A stretch of 64,000 nucleotides of DNA. Source: Adineta ricciae (taxonomy: Eukaryota; Rotifera; Eurotatoria; Adinetida; Adinetidae). Position numbers and translations under genes: made by a program. Under the pieces are notes generated by a model. The model was not told where the DNA came from. It made no database searches and saw only the letters and a list, made by a program, of their open reading frames with translations. Shown here piece by piece: positions 12,528-25,271 of this stretch (the first letter of the stretch is position 1; each line of letters opens with the position of its first letter). The stretch covers positions 62,001 to 126,000 of the forward strand of contig CAJNOJ010000071.1 of NCBI GenBank assembly GCA_905250025.1, in the 5' to 3' direction.

Positions 12528-13518
12528 ACCAGGATGTTCTCAAAGATATTTCTTTTATTCTAAAAATAAAAGAAAATAAACGTGATTCGAAAACAGCCTT
12601 GCATAACTAAAACGAATATGCATTACAAGTGAAATATATATTGCCTCACTTTCCACGATGCGCAATGTCAGTGATAAAATCTCATTGACATCGTGATAGA
12701 TAACAAAAGTATACAATTGAAATTTTAAAAAAGACATACGCCAGTTCCCTAATCGTTTGCCAAACACCTTTCAAGATACATATCAACGAAACAACATTCA
12801 AAACCAACTGCTATTTGGATAGTCATGTGAGCGAAAAAGAAGCATAGAATGATAAATATTTGTCGACATAACTACGCGAAAAGATATGTGTATTTGCGTA
12901 ACATTCTTGTGAAATCAAAGGTCAGTTTTTGATATTAAAGTATGTATTAATCAGGATTGAACCACTAATCGTAAAATGTAAAAAATTGAACTAATCATTA
13001 GATAGAAGATAGATGTAATGCTCAAAAAGCGGATAGATAATATCTGTTAGAACGCAATGAACACATTCCTCGTATCGTTATTTATGAAAGTCAGATGTGC
13101 AATGAATTCATCTTTATTTAGTGATAGTGTCAAAGAGATGCACTTTGATCTGACTGGTGAAAGAAGAGAATGTGGATATGCACTTCAGTAGACAACTGTT
13201 TGTGCAGAAATCGATGAGTCTTCGCGTTGAGTGAACGCATTATATTGTGCTTAAATTTGTATTCTTCACTGTGTCGTTTGATTACGAAAATAGAACGAAC
13301 ATTGAGGATTTTTCCTATTTTTAGAAATAGTCAACGACAGTTGTCGCTATTCTTCGTCAATCCTTTAAAATGTATACACTAACAAAATAACCGTCATCCA
13401 ACACGATGAAGCGAACGAAAAACAATCTTCATTTGGGTTTATTATTTGCTATTTAACTGCCTGCTTTTTGTCCCGTGTTACTTTTTATCTTTACGTTTGT
13501 CGAATACCCATTATTTTT
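12528..13518. other. Intergenic between divergent SLC52A and the Dabb gene
   Basis: About 1 kb of AT-rich sequence with no coding signal beyond chance open frames. It must hold the promoters of both divergent genes. No TATA box or repeat stands out. Confidence 0.45.
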
Positions 13519-13839
13519 ATGGCTGAAAACAAGCAGCTTCGTCATGTTGTTTTGCTGAAATTCAAGGAAGATACTCCACCAGCAGATATAACTCGTTTGG
13601 AAGATGAATTTCGTTCGTTAGCTAAGGTGAAAGTCTCCGTAGTTAAACAATATGAATGGGGTACCAATGTCAGCAAAGAAAACTTTGATCGAGGTTATAC
13701 GCATTGTTTTCTGTTGACGTTCGCCAACGAACAAGACCGAGATACATATCTTCATCACGCAGATCATATGGCTTTCGTCGAACTTTTGAAACCACATATC
13801 GGTGAAGTAACCGTGATTGACTATTGGGCACACCATTAA
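13519..13839 (+). CDS. Stress-responsive A/B barrel (Dabb) domain protein
   Basis: An intronless 106-residue protein that is one Dabb domain end to end. It opens with LRHVVLLKFKEDTPP (first strand with the conserved H-V-V-L-F-K). It continues with the helix around RLEDEFRSL and the strand TNVSKENFDRGYTHCFLLTF. It ends with the typical YLHHADHMAFVELLKPH segment and VIDYWAHH. Dabb proteins form dimeric ferredoxin-like barrels and are best known in plants, fungi and bacteria, where a few are stress-induced or act as small enzymes. The function in animals is unknown to me. The ATG at 13519 is chosen because the longer frame at 13468 would begin with TTG. The lack of introns and the family's spread make a horizontally acquired origin possible but unproven. 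Confidence 0.85.
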   Translation: MAENKQLRHVVLLKFKEDTPPADITRLEDEFRSLAKVKVSVVKQYEWGTNVSKENFDRGYTHCFLLTFANEQDRDTYLHHADHMAFVELLKPHIGEVTVIDYWAHH

Positions 13840-14236
13840 TTCAACTATATGCTTTTATCGATATTGTGACAAGAAGAAATATATAAACTAACCGAGCTTT
13901 TTCATATCAGTAAATAAATTGCGACTATTACTAAAAAATGATGTTGAAAATATGACTCAAAGAATAGAATGCTTTAGAGGACTCTAGTAGACAGATTAGA
14001 TACTTGAATGAAAGTATTTCATTGGTTTTTCTCGTACGCGAGTAATAAGTAAAGGAACAGAGGATATGAAATCGCGAATCGCGAATAGAGAAGAGTTTAT
14101 TCAGGACGTTTTGTAACTTGAAAAGTATTTATAAGTGAATGTACAATCTGTGGCGGGCTAGAAAGTACGATTCATTCGCGAATATACAGAAACATTTTTT
14201 CATTTCAGCGTTTCTCTAATTCGTCTGACTGTCAGA
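13840..14236. other. Intergenic between the Dabb gene and SPATA20
   Basis: No gene seen. Close to the SPATA20 ATG are two acceptor-like sites (TTTCATTTCAG and CTGACTGTCAG), which could be cis or trans splice acceptors for the SPATA20 5' UTR. Confidence 0.45.
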
Positions 14237-16972
14237 ATGACTCAACAAGAACAGCAACGTTTTGCTAATCGATTAGCAAACGAAAAATCTTCTTATCTGC
14301 AACAACATGCTCATAATCCAGTGAACTGGTGAAATAGTTTAAATACCTTCGTTTTTGTTCGATTATTCACAGGTGTTTTTTTAGGTATCCGTGGTGTAAA
14401 GATGCATTTGAAAAGTCGCGTCAAGAAAACAAACCGATATTTCTTTCCAGTAAATCAAGTTATACCTTTAATTACTAGTGAATACTCGTTTTTTTCCTTT
14501 CAGTTGGATATAGCACATGCCATTGGTGTCATGTCATGGAACACGAATCGTTCGAAAACGCTGAAATTGCTAAAATACTCAATGATCATTTCATTTCAAT
14601 CAAAGTTGATCGAGAAGAACGACCGGACGTCGATCGAGTCTACATGACATATCTCCAAGTAAGCAGTATCGGTTCGTTTCCATTGTTTTAGTTTTTCTTT
14701 ACGAAGAGGCGACAGAAGGTGGTGGTGGTTGGCCATTATCAGTGTGGCTTACTCCACAATTACAACCTTTCTTCTCCGGTACTTATTTTCCACCAACAAA
14801 TGAACATCAATACGGTCGTCCAGGTTTCAAAGAAATCTTATTGAAATTAAACGAAGCTTGGCGAACAAAATCAAAGGATATTATCGATGGAAGTAAAGAT
14901 GCAATACAACAATTAACAACAGCGATGGAAAAACAGACTGCTATTTCAGAAAATAACTCTGATGTTATCACCAATACGAGTGTACAAACGTGTTTCGCAT
15001 ACTTTGCTAATGATTTCGATGATGATCATGGCGGGTTTGGTACAAGTCCAAAGTTTCCACAACCAGGTATATTAAAATCAGATAGTTTGTGTAAATTCTC
15101 AGATATTCTTTGTAGTTAACTTTAACTTTTTATTGACGCATGCTGCTGTAAGTCATCAATCGAAGGGAAAACCTGATACAGCTAGACTAGCTATCGATAT
15201 GACACAATTGACATTGAAGAAAATGGCTCTAGGTAAACCGTCCCCATCTGATCATTAGAACTAAAAACGATCATCGATTTGTCTCTAGGCGGCATCAATG
15301 ATCAATTAGGAAAAGGTTTCCATCGATATTCAACTGATAAGCGATGGCATGTGCCACATTTTGAAAAAATGCTATATGATCAAGGACAAATCGCTGTGGC
15401 ATTAGCAGATACATATGCAGTAGGTTAATCTGCAATTGGGGAAAAGGTGACTGAGATTTTTGTTGTTGAAGATTACTAAAGATGAACTTATCGGTGAAAC
15501 ACTGCGAGATTTAATTTCGTATGTTCAACGTGATCTACGTCATAGTCAATATGGAGGTTTCTATTGCGCTGAAGATGCGGATTCATTGCCAACAAAAGCT
15601 GATAAAAAGAAAAAAGAAGGTTAGAAGAGACCAGACACTTTCAATGATAAATACTTCGCATTCTATTCAGGTGCTTTTTATGTGTGGAGTTATGATGAAC
15701 TATATCAGCTGTTACCAGAAAAAAATGCACAAATCTTCAGTCATTACTATCAATGCAAGAAAAATGGTAATGTTGATCCTATGCAAGTAAGATCCTAAAT
15801 ATATCTTCGCGCATTTTTAAAAGGTCTCTTTTCAAGGATCCGCATGACGAATTGAAAAATCAAAATGTTCTGATTACCGATGATAATCTCCAAGCTACCG
15901 TTGAAAAATTCCAACTTGCCAATACGAATGAATTGAAAGAAATCTTAGCTGAGTGCCATCAGATTCTTTTGACATATCGAAATGAAAATCGACCACGACC
16001 ACATCGTGATGAGAAATTTCTCGCATCGTGGAATGGCTTGATGATAAGTGGTTTAGCTCGCGCAGCTTGTGTATTACAAGAACGAAAATACACTCAACTT
16101 GCTGAACAAGCTATGAATTTTATTCGTACTCATTTGATCGATTCGGCAACACAACGACTTCTGCGTACATGTTATATCGATCAAAAGACGCATGAAATTC
16201 AATATACGTAAGGAAATTTGTTCGCATTGTAGTTTTCGTTATGTTTGTTTCTCAGAGATTCGAAAGTGAATGGATTCTTAGATGATTATGCTTTTGTTAT
16301 TCAAGCTTGTATTGATCTTTACGAAACGAACTTCGATGAAGAATTATTACTATTCGCGTATGATTTACAAAAGCAGCAAGATGAACTCTTTTGGGATTCA
16401 AATAAAAATCGATATTTAAGCACAGACGGCAAAGATACTTCCATTATTTTACGTCTTTCCGAAGGTATTTAATACCAATCCACTTCTTGATTGTTTCTGA
16501 AAACGTTTCTCTAGATCACGATGGCGCTGAACCATCACCAAATGCAATAGCATCTCTCAATCTTCTGCGTCTCGGTCATTACTTTGCTGATACCTCACTC
16601 CACGATCGTCTTCGACTATTATTCAAATCTTATTCTCGTCAATTGACTAAAGTGCCAATGACGATGCCAACAATGATTCGTTGTTTTGAAATGTACACGC
16701 AAGGTATGAATGAAATTGTTGTTCAATCATCAAACAACGAAGAAATCAATCGATACATTCAAACATCCTATCTTCCGAATAAGATCATCATCAATTTAAT
16801 TAAGCCAAATCATAAGCTTCTTCAATACAACAAACACTTAACATCATTTATGGACGGAACAAACGAACAGACGCGTATTTTTCTTTGTAAAAATTTTCAA
16901 TGTCAATTGCCTGTAGCATCTTTTGAAGATTTTAAACAAAAACTAGATCCTTTAATTCTAACATACAAATAA
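14237..16972 (+). CDS. SPATA20: SPATA20-type thioredoxin-fold / six-hairpin glycosidase-like protein (YyaL family)
   Basis: A conserved protein found from bacteria to man, with an N-terminal thioredoxin-like DUF255 domain and a C-terminal alpha/alpha barrel. Reading exons by eye gives an N-terminus with [20 protein letters not shown] and W-Y-P-W, then the CxxC motif in [15 protein letters not shown], then [19 protein letters not shown] and [11 protein letters not shown]. All are hallmark blocks. The barrel follows with [43 protein letters not shown] and [19 protein letters not shown]. Ten or so short introns split the gene, which ends LDPLILTYK at 16972. The exact biochemical function of the family is unsettled. 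The GST gene begins 34 nt after the stop, and the polyadenylation-like AATAAA overlaps the stop codon. Confidence 0.9.
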
Positions 16973-16989
16973 AGACCATACTCTGCTTT

Positions 16990-16991
16990 AG
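16990..16991 (+). promoter_or_regulatory. Candidate trans-splice acceptor between SPATA20 and GST
   Basis: TCTGCTTTAG ends at 16991, inside a 34-nt gap between the SPATA20 stop and the GST ATG at 17007. The gap is too small for a conventional promoter, so the AG is best explained as an acceptor for a spliced leader on a polycistronic transcript (inference). Confidence 0.5.
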
Positions 16992-17006
16992 TTTCATTTA
17001 TTATTT

Positions 17007-17791
17007 ATGTATAGATTATCATTAGTGAATTTTTGTCGAATATTCAATCGACGTTTAATGGCGACAAACACGAGTGCCCAAACAGGAGATAAACCTATTC
17101 AATTGTATTCATTAGCTACACCAAATGGACAGAAGATTGGTATCGCCCTGGAAGAATTAGGTCTCGAATATGATGCACATCTCATTGATATTAGTAAAGA
17201 TATACAATACGGTAAAGAAATTGAAAGCAATCGCTTGAAATAACGTCGGTTTTTGTAGAGGATTGGTTTAAAAAGTTGAATCCAAATTCGAAGATTCCTG
17301 TTCTTGTTGATCGACAACCACCTGGTGAAGATAAGCAACCGTTGACAATATTCGAAAGTGGAGCCATTCTGATCTATCTCGCCGATAAAACTGGTCAATT
17401 TCTTGCTCCTATGGGAACACGTCAACGCTATGAAACACTCGAATGGCTTATGTGGCAAATGGGCGGCGTTGGTCCGATGTTTGGACAAGCAAATCATTTC
17501 CATCGAGCAGCAAAAGAACAGATTGATTACGCCAAAAACCGTTACTTAGATGAAGCAAAACGTCTTCTGAAAGTTCTCGACACACAACTAAATAAAACCG
17601 GTTCATACGTCAGTGGTAATGATTACACTATAGCTGATATGGCTATTTTTCCCTGGGTGCAATTCTTTACCAAGAATTATAAGGAAAAACTCGATGATAA
17701 CGCTTATTCGAATATTGATCGATGGTTGAAGGTGATCGGTGATCGACCACAGGTTAAAAAAGGCTTGAAAGTTTGTTCGAAAGATGGTTAA
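17007..17791 (+). CDS. Glutathione S-transferase, bacterial YfcG/YghU and fungal Ure2 type (Nu class)
   Basis: Two exons join in frame: 17007-17213, and a second exon starting just after the TTTTTGTAG that precedes 17264. The thioredoxin-fold half contains LYSLATPNGQKIGIALEELG and then LNPNSKIPVLVD and FESGAILIYLADKTG. The helical half has WLMWQMGGVGPMFGQ, YAKNRYLDEAKRLLKVLD, and the capping DYTIADMAIFPW. The TPNG loop and the NPNSKIP / GGVGPM.GQ blocks are specific to the YfcG/YghU/Ure2-like GSTs, which act as disulphide-bond oxidoreductases on glutathione, rather than to the common animal classes. The first 17 residues (to an internal ATG at 17058) are basic/hydrophobic and could be a mitochondrial presequence. 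It sits between SPATA20 and FNTB in an operon-like row. Confidence 0.9.
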
Positions 17792-17887
17792 ATGACTCGA
17801 TTTTTTTATGCTAACATTTATTTAGTAAACTTATTTAAACCCTCACCCTTAACCTTGCATTCGTCTAACGTAACTCAGCATCCTTTT

Positions 17888-17889
17888 AG
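17888..17889 (+). promoter_or_regulatory. Candidate trans-splice acceptor before FNTB
   Basis: ATCCTTTTAG ends at 17889, two bases before the FNTB ATG at 17892 and 98 nt after the GST stop. The spacing is the same as at MRPL24. It is offered as part of a SPATA20-GST-FNTB polycistron. Confidence 0.45.
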
Positions 17890-17891
17890 AT

Positions 17892-19890
<1,999 letters not shown>

Positions 19891-20929
19891 AACGACTCTA
19901 ATCTTCTCATTTTTTTCTTTTTTCCGTCCTCTCTTTCATTGTTAAATAAACATGATTTCATTCGTACATTTGGTTTTCTCTCTCTCCTTTTTTTTCTTCT
20001 CGTAACCACACAAAGACTGCATGCGCTGCCAACATGTATGCGCGTGTTCTCTCGCTCGTTAGCTATGACGTCGTAGACCCTTGTGAGCACGACGAACACA
20101 TTCGCCATTCGCATGATCCTTACATACATATATAAGAGGAGAGAGAGAGAGAGAGAGAAGACATATGCACACACACATACATACAATAATGACGATCACA
20201 TGCCTGCCCGTCAGTTTTGCTCTCTCTCTCTTTTGCTTGCTTCGTTCTTTCTTCCTTTCTTTTTTTTCTTCGACACATTTGCCACATCGCCTAGAATAGC
20301 AGCAGTAGCAGCAGCAGTTGTCAAAGTATGTATGTTCGTGTCGAGAAGAAAATGTAGGATTCGGCAGACATTCTTTTTTCTTTCTTGTCTTTGCAATAAG
20401 AAAGACGAAGAGAGAGAGAGAAATCAGTGTATACTGATCGACCGTCTTGATTGTTAGCGAGAAAATCTGTAAATACGTGCCGTTGTCATGATCACTATCA
20501 CTTGATTTCTTATATCTGATGTTCATTTCTTTCTTAATCGTCGACATTATAGGTCTGTTTTTTCCTATACGAGATAAAAAAAAGAGACTAGAGTAACGTC
20601 CTTGGTTTGCGTCTTCATTTGTTCGTTAGGAAAAGAAACCGCTCGTTTTTTTTCTCAACGTATAGCAGAGAAGGGAAAAAATGGTTGATTGTCTAAAAAA
20701 CAAGTTGTTGTTGTTTTGTTATTGTCGATGTCATATATGCGCGTTGAAAGGGCAAAACGAATCTCGATACATTGACGACAAGAAACGGTAATAGGCAAAT
20801 AGGGCAATGGGACAAGAAAAGAAGAAAAAACATATGTGTTCCTCCTACCACTCTACTGTATCCCATTTTTTGTTTCTAGATTGTTACTCTATTTTCTCTC
20901 TCTCTCTTACTTATCTTTAATACCTATTA
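19891..20929. other. Intergenic with purine/pyrimidine-biased low-complexity sequence
   Basis: No gene supported. It contains a (GA)n run at about 20141-20158, CT-rich runs (20220-20280) and a CAG-like run near 20297-20318. Open frames on both strands are low-complexity Arg/Lys/Ser products of these repeats. It is probably the regulatory region of the small gene at 20930. Confidence 0.45.
20141..20158. repeat. (GA)n microsatellite
   Basis: Nine uninterrupted GA units, embedded in a wider GA/CT-biased stretch. Confidence 0.9.
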
Positions 20930-21337
20930 ATGGCTGCTGGCAATGTCCCTTTCAAATCATCGCCGAAACAGATGAGTGATTCATGGATTGTTATTGATGA
21001 TCAAGATGAATCGGACTTTGTCGTCATCGAAGATGAACACAGCAAACAGCAGTCTCCTGTCCCCGTGATTCCATCTCCAAAAGTGTCACCTCAATCGAAG
21101 CGGCCATTGGCACAGAATAATCGTAATAATAAGCCAACGAATATGTGTCAACCATCATCTGGTGTTAAACAGAATAAAAAACGTAAATGGAAGGTGCTCT
21201 ATTCATTACCATCAACAGGTGTTAAAGCAAATGTTGATGATTCGAATCTTGATTCCTATGTCATGGATCAACATGCGCAATTATTCGACAAACGTGATTT
21301 ATTCAGTTCTCAACAACGTATTGTCAAAGTCAAATGA
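20930..21337 (+). CDS. Small hypothetical protein with two LIR-like motifs and a basic C-terminus
   Basis: A single-exon frame of 135 residues with no recognised family. The N-terminal third is acidic and carries two motifs of the form aromatic-x-x-I next to Asp/Glu: SWIVIDDQ (residues about 18-25) and DFVVIEDE (about 29-36). These match the LC3/ATG8-interacting pattern W/F-x-x-L/I and resemble the single such motif of TP53INP proteins. The middle is Pro/Ser/Asn-rich and disordered. The C-terminal half has a basic patch, KQNKKRKWKV, that could be a nuclear localisation signal, and then a more conserved-looking YSLPSTG stretch. Coding status is supported by codon-like composition and an undisturbed frame after a pyrimidine-rich 5' flank, but there is no homology. 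It could be an autophagy adaptor or nuclear co-factor; this is a guess. Confidence 0.6.
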   Translation: MAAGNVPFKSSPKQMSDSWIVIDDQDESDFVVIEDEHSKQQSPVPVIPSPKVSPQSKRPLAQNNRNNKPTNMCQPSSGVKQNKKRKWKVLYSLPSTGVKANVDDSNLDSYVMDQHAQLFDKRDLFSSQQRIVKVK

Positions 21338-22466
21338 TTTATTTTTTTGCTCCTCTTTTTTCATTTATAATCAATGCCAAAGTTAGGTTAGATTTTCTTC
21401 TCATCTTTTTTCAAGCCCGATTCTTTTCTTTTCTAATCTAGTGTTGTATATTAGCAAAATCTATCTTTTTCTCGCTAAACTAATACTTCCTCATTTATAT
21501 ATCCATATATATATATATAATATTATTATTTTTTGGAGCTTTTTCCTCGTTTGCTATATGTGTATATTTCTATTGTTCTTATATGTGTCTAGTGTCATTT
21601 TTCTTTCTTTGTATGACGATCAAAACATGCAGATACGCGTGCGTGAGTGAGGTGAGACAGATTTGGAAATATCAAGTGGAAATCGTCTCCATTTTTTTTG
21701 TACAATGTATGATTTGGATTGAATCTGTAACGAAAAGAAGATCAGAGAGAGTGTACATCAATGTGTTTGTTTATCCAAACGTTTTCTTTTTTTCCTATCT
21801 TTGTATGTCTTATACGTCTGTTGTCATCGTCTAGAATATTTATGTATATAACAGGAAAAAACACGATGAATAGAGTAAAAGACGAACGAAATGTGAGAAC
21901 AAGTATAATAATAAAATCGAGTGTTTACAAATCATTTCGCAGAGTTCAACTTTGTATCCTAAATAAATTTCACAATTCAATCCTCCTGATAGACATTGTT
22001 GTTGTTCTTTCGTTCGATGTACTTAATCGATGTATTAATTTTATTTACCATCAATTTCAGCCGCACTTGAATTCTGTACATCGAGATAAGCTTCTCTTGT
22101 TATTGTCTAAACAATGAAGTGCAAAGTCCAGTCAAATATTGACAAAAAACAAGCTAATCACGCTGAATTTGCATCGAAAAGGTAATGGAGTATGAACGAA
22201 AAACATCATAGACAACTACGCACATATTCGTTCGATGTGAATCATCTCAAAATAAATATTTTTCCATAGTTTGATGAAACATTCCGACGATGAATTATTC
22301 CGCAGTCGTAATTTTCAGAACTATTCGCGAACAAAAATTTCTTCGTAAACAATATTTCATATTCGAACTTATGTATTTGAATGTCTATGAATATTCGTCT
22401 CATGATTTAGCAAAGACGAGTGTGTACGATCGACTTTTAAGCAACGCACGAACGGTTCAGTAACGT
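21338..22466. other. Intergenic, AT-rich
   Basis: No gene seen. It includes a short (AT)n tract near 21506-21521 and long T-rich 3'-UTR-like sequence after the small gene. Open frames are Phe/Leu-rich chance products. Confidence 0.5.
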
Positions 22467-22538
22467 GGCCTGATGGTCTAGTGGTATGATTCTCGCTTTG
22501 GGTGCGAGAGGTTCCGGGTTCGATCCCCGGTCAGGCCC
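22467..22538 (+). tRNA. tRNA-Pro, anticodon UGG
   Basis: A complete 72-nt intronless cloverleaf. The acceptor stem is GGCCTGA (22467-22473) with TCAGGCC (22531-22537) and discriminator C at 22538. The anticodon arm is CTCGC-TTTGGGT-GCGAG, which gives anticodon TGG for proline. The T arm is CCGGG-TTCGATC-CCCGG. The internal promoter boxes are intact: the A box around TGGTCTAGTGG and the B box GGTTCGATCCC at 22517-22527. It ends eight bases before a T run. Confidence 0.97.
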
Positions 22539-22545
22539 GTCTCTC

Positions 22546-22552
22546 TTTTTTT
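22546..22552 (+). terminator. RNA polymerase III T-run terminator
   Basis: Seven consecutive T residues lie eight bases downstream of the tRNA-Pro 3' end, the usual Pol III stop. Confidence 0.85.
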
Positions 22553-22736
22553 GTATCTTCTCGCATCACCTACGCTCGTATATCGAATGTTTACATAGAT
22601 TCACTGCTCATATGATTTCTCTTTTTGGTTAAAATGATGTCCTTTTTGAATGAAACGGTGTGACATTTGCTTGCTTGCTTGCGAACTATGGCGCGTAAAT
22701 ATTGAGTTAAATTATGTGTCAATAGACTGCTCTGTA

Positions 22737-24735
22737 ATGGAAAATTTGCCATTACTACCAGGATACCGCTTCTCTGATGTTTCGGTACGTATTGGAAATG
22801 GTTTTCTTCGAATTTTTTCATGATTTACACCTAGCAAACGAATTTCGTCGTTCCACGTACACTTTCATTCAAAAATGGACATCGAATTGTTCGTTTGCCG
22901 AAATTTGGTATCGGTCAGACATATAAACAAAATATTCAACTGACAGAAGATGAACAACGATTGCTGACTGATTTTCAACCGGAACTGATCTATGGTCGAG
23001 TACGTGTACAAAAACCATCGAAATTCGTACCAGCTATCGTATTCTATGATAAAAAAGTATTTGGATTCAGTTCGAGATCAAGCGAAAGTGTGAATTGTCT
23101 TCTTAATACTAGATACTTCGATTCTATGGATATTTTAAACAGATAATCCATGAAAATTCATTGGAACTATATCGTATACGACCAGTGATTCTCTGTTATT
23201 ATCTCGAAGATGATACCATGTCGATCTATGAAACGCCTTACAAAAACAGTGCACTCGATCAAGTAGAGAAATATCTTATTGAAAGCTTTTGTCAAAATTG
23301 TATTTGAAAAAAAAGGGTATGCGCGTTCGTCGTCATCGAATAGTTAAAAATGATCAGAATGAATTCTACAATTGGCGTGATTTGAATCTTAGAGAGAATT
23401 TGTTTGTCTACGGAACGATCTATCGAATATGTGATTGTGATTCGTTTACAAAAGTAGAGCAGTCCATTCGTTTTCTTCGAAATATGCAATAAAAGTTAGT
23501 TTAGGAGTGGTTGGAAAGTGAAGGTATTGAAGTGAAATGTGCAGAGCTCATACCAGCAGATCCTTATATGATGCAATTGATCGAAAAGCAGAGTAATACG
23601 GAGACTATAACAAAGAGTGGAAAGTCTGAGAAGATCAATGGCAAAGTTTTGAGATTCTATGCAGTATTTGACAATGAACAACACCAGTGTGATACTGCAA
23701 GGAGATTCATCATTCTCGTAAGTAATTTCATTCTCCGAAAGTGTAGGTAAGTCTGAAACTTGCATATCTTTGAAGTTCTATCTGGTTGATGACACAATTG
23801 AAATACGGGAGATTCATCACACAAATAATGGATACGACCCGTTACCAATCTATCTTCATCGGCAAACAGTTCCTAAAGATTCATTCTATGGCATCAGTAA
23901 GCAATTGCTCAAAAATAAATCTGACTTCTATGAGAATCGATATGATGTTTGATAGAATCATTTGTGAATATCTTCCTCGATAAACGTCAACAGGATGAAA
24001 TATGTTATCTAGAGGCGAAAGATTTCATTCTCAATCAAACAATTACCATTTTCAATCGCTCTTTTTTCCTCTATGATTGTGATGCTTTCACAAGAACATT
24101 CTGCCAATTTGATATCAATCCAAGAGCATCCAAAAGATCGGCAATTTCCTTCCCTCTACTAACATCGTCTCACATGACTTTTGCTGAAGACTTGTTAGCA
24201 AGAAGAGTTTCCGGAAACGATATTTGTCTTTTACGCTACGAAGCAATTATGGTAAGAAATATACAACGATAGATGATAATCGATTGAGTCTTCTCAGGAA
24301 TCTTCGGATACGAATGGTTGCTGTCGACGATTTGTCATTACTTACCGACTTGCCGATGGTCGCATCTCTGTTTACGAAAGACCACTTGCCGGATATTCGC
24401 ATTCGACGAAAAAGTTTCTCGAACGGCTTCGTATACCTAAACCAGGTTTGGTTCATACTTTCTATTGTTTTCTATTTCATATATTCCCTGTGTAAACAGA
24501 TAATTGTTCGATTTACTACGAACCAAATGACTTTTACATTGGTGCACATGTGGAATTCTTCAAACATCGTTTCGTTATTGTAAACGCTGATCGTTCGGTA
24601 TGGAAATTTGTTGAAGAAAATCAACAGTTATTTACATCAGATGTGATCGATTCATTTCGAAAAAATACTCATTTGTGGAAAGTAGGAGATCTCAATACGC
24701 AAAGTCAAAACGAAACACAAATACATATCGCATGA
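22737..24735 (+). CDS. EFHC: EFHC-like DM10-domain protein lacking the EF-hand
   Basis: Homologue of EFHC1/EFHC2, proteins of ciliary doublet microtubules. Exon 1 is 22737-22784 (MENLPLLPGYRFSDVS) and exon 2 starts at 22835. Three DM10 domains can be read. The first contains VPAIVFYDKK, spliced to ILRFYGYF, then YYLEDDTMSIYE. The second has GKVLRFYAVFDN and YLVDDTIEIREIHHTNNGYD, then VPKDSFYG. The third has RLADGRISVYERP and FYIGAHVEFFKHRFVIVNAD. NDQNEFYNWRDLN and YEAKDFILN-like blocks between them match the family. The protein ends about 45 residues after the last DM10, where vertebrate EFHC1 continues with a C-terminal EF-hand. Nothing like an EF-hand loop is visible before the next gene at 24849, so the calcium-binding part is absent. 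Motile cilia are prominent in rotifers, which fits. Confidence 0.88.
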
Positions 24736-24848
24736 TACTGATTCAAATCGAGTCTGTGTGAATATTAACAAATGTTTCACAATGACTTTCGTTGTTTTCA
24801 AAAACATATCAATCATTTATCGATCACACCCATTTCTTACAGTTAAAC

Positions 24849-25127
24849 ATGAAAAAAGCTGTTCTGAGTCTTGTACTCATATCGATTTTCATAAATAGCA
24901 TTGTCTCCTCACCAACATCCAATGCAGATGCATCATGCCCACCTTACACCTGTATTGTCGACACATCATTCTGTTTTTGTGGTGTAACACAAACTCCTGA
25001 GGATCGGTGCTGTAAAGCTACTTGTACGCCGTGTCCGCCTGACTTTAATGTTAAACCATGGCTTACTATCGACTGGAGTTTATTCACTTTACCTCCAATT
25101 CAATTTCCTTTACTTCGTCGAGGATGA
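24849..25127 (+). CDS. Small secreted 8-cysteine protein, copy 1
   Basis: A 92-residue single-exon protein with an N-terminal signal peptide (MKKAVLSLVLISIFINSIVS, cleavage expected soon after). It is followed by a compact cysteine module with spacing C-x4-C-x6-C-x-C-x9-C-C-x3-C-x2-C, and then a proline/hydrophobic tail ending PLLRRG. The eight cysteines would make four disulphides. I do not recognise the family. A second gene with the same spacing lies directly downstream, which argues that both are real and under selection for the pattern. The role (structural, antimicrobial, protease inhibitor or other) is unknown. Confidence 0.75.
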   Translation: MKKAVLSLVLISIFINSIVSSPTSNADASCPPYTCIVDTSFCFCGVTQTPEDRCCKATCTPCPPDFNVKPWLTIDWSLFTLPPIQFPLLRRG

Positions 25128-25271
25128 GTCAAAATCGTTTTTCTCTCGGATTATTTTTGTTTGAATCGAATAAAAATGAATAATCGTCTGAGAGCATAAA
25201 CAGATGATTCTTTTTCGAAATATAACTGGCTTCTTTTCTCTGATACGTTAGCATTGACTGAGAAAACAAAG

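Noticed and set aside
20059-20547. 162-residue minus-strand frame (with smaller plus-strand ones) in the GA/CT-rich region
   Set aside because: The product is Arg/Lys/Ser/Cys repeats derived from (GA)n and CT tracts; overlapping frames on both strands are equally long, as expected of biased sequence.
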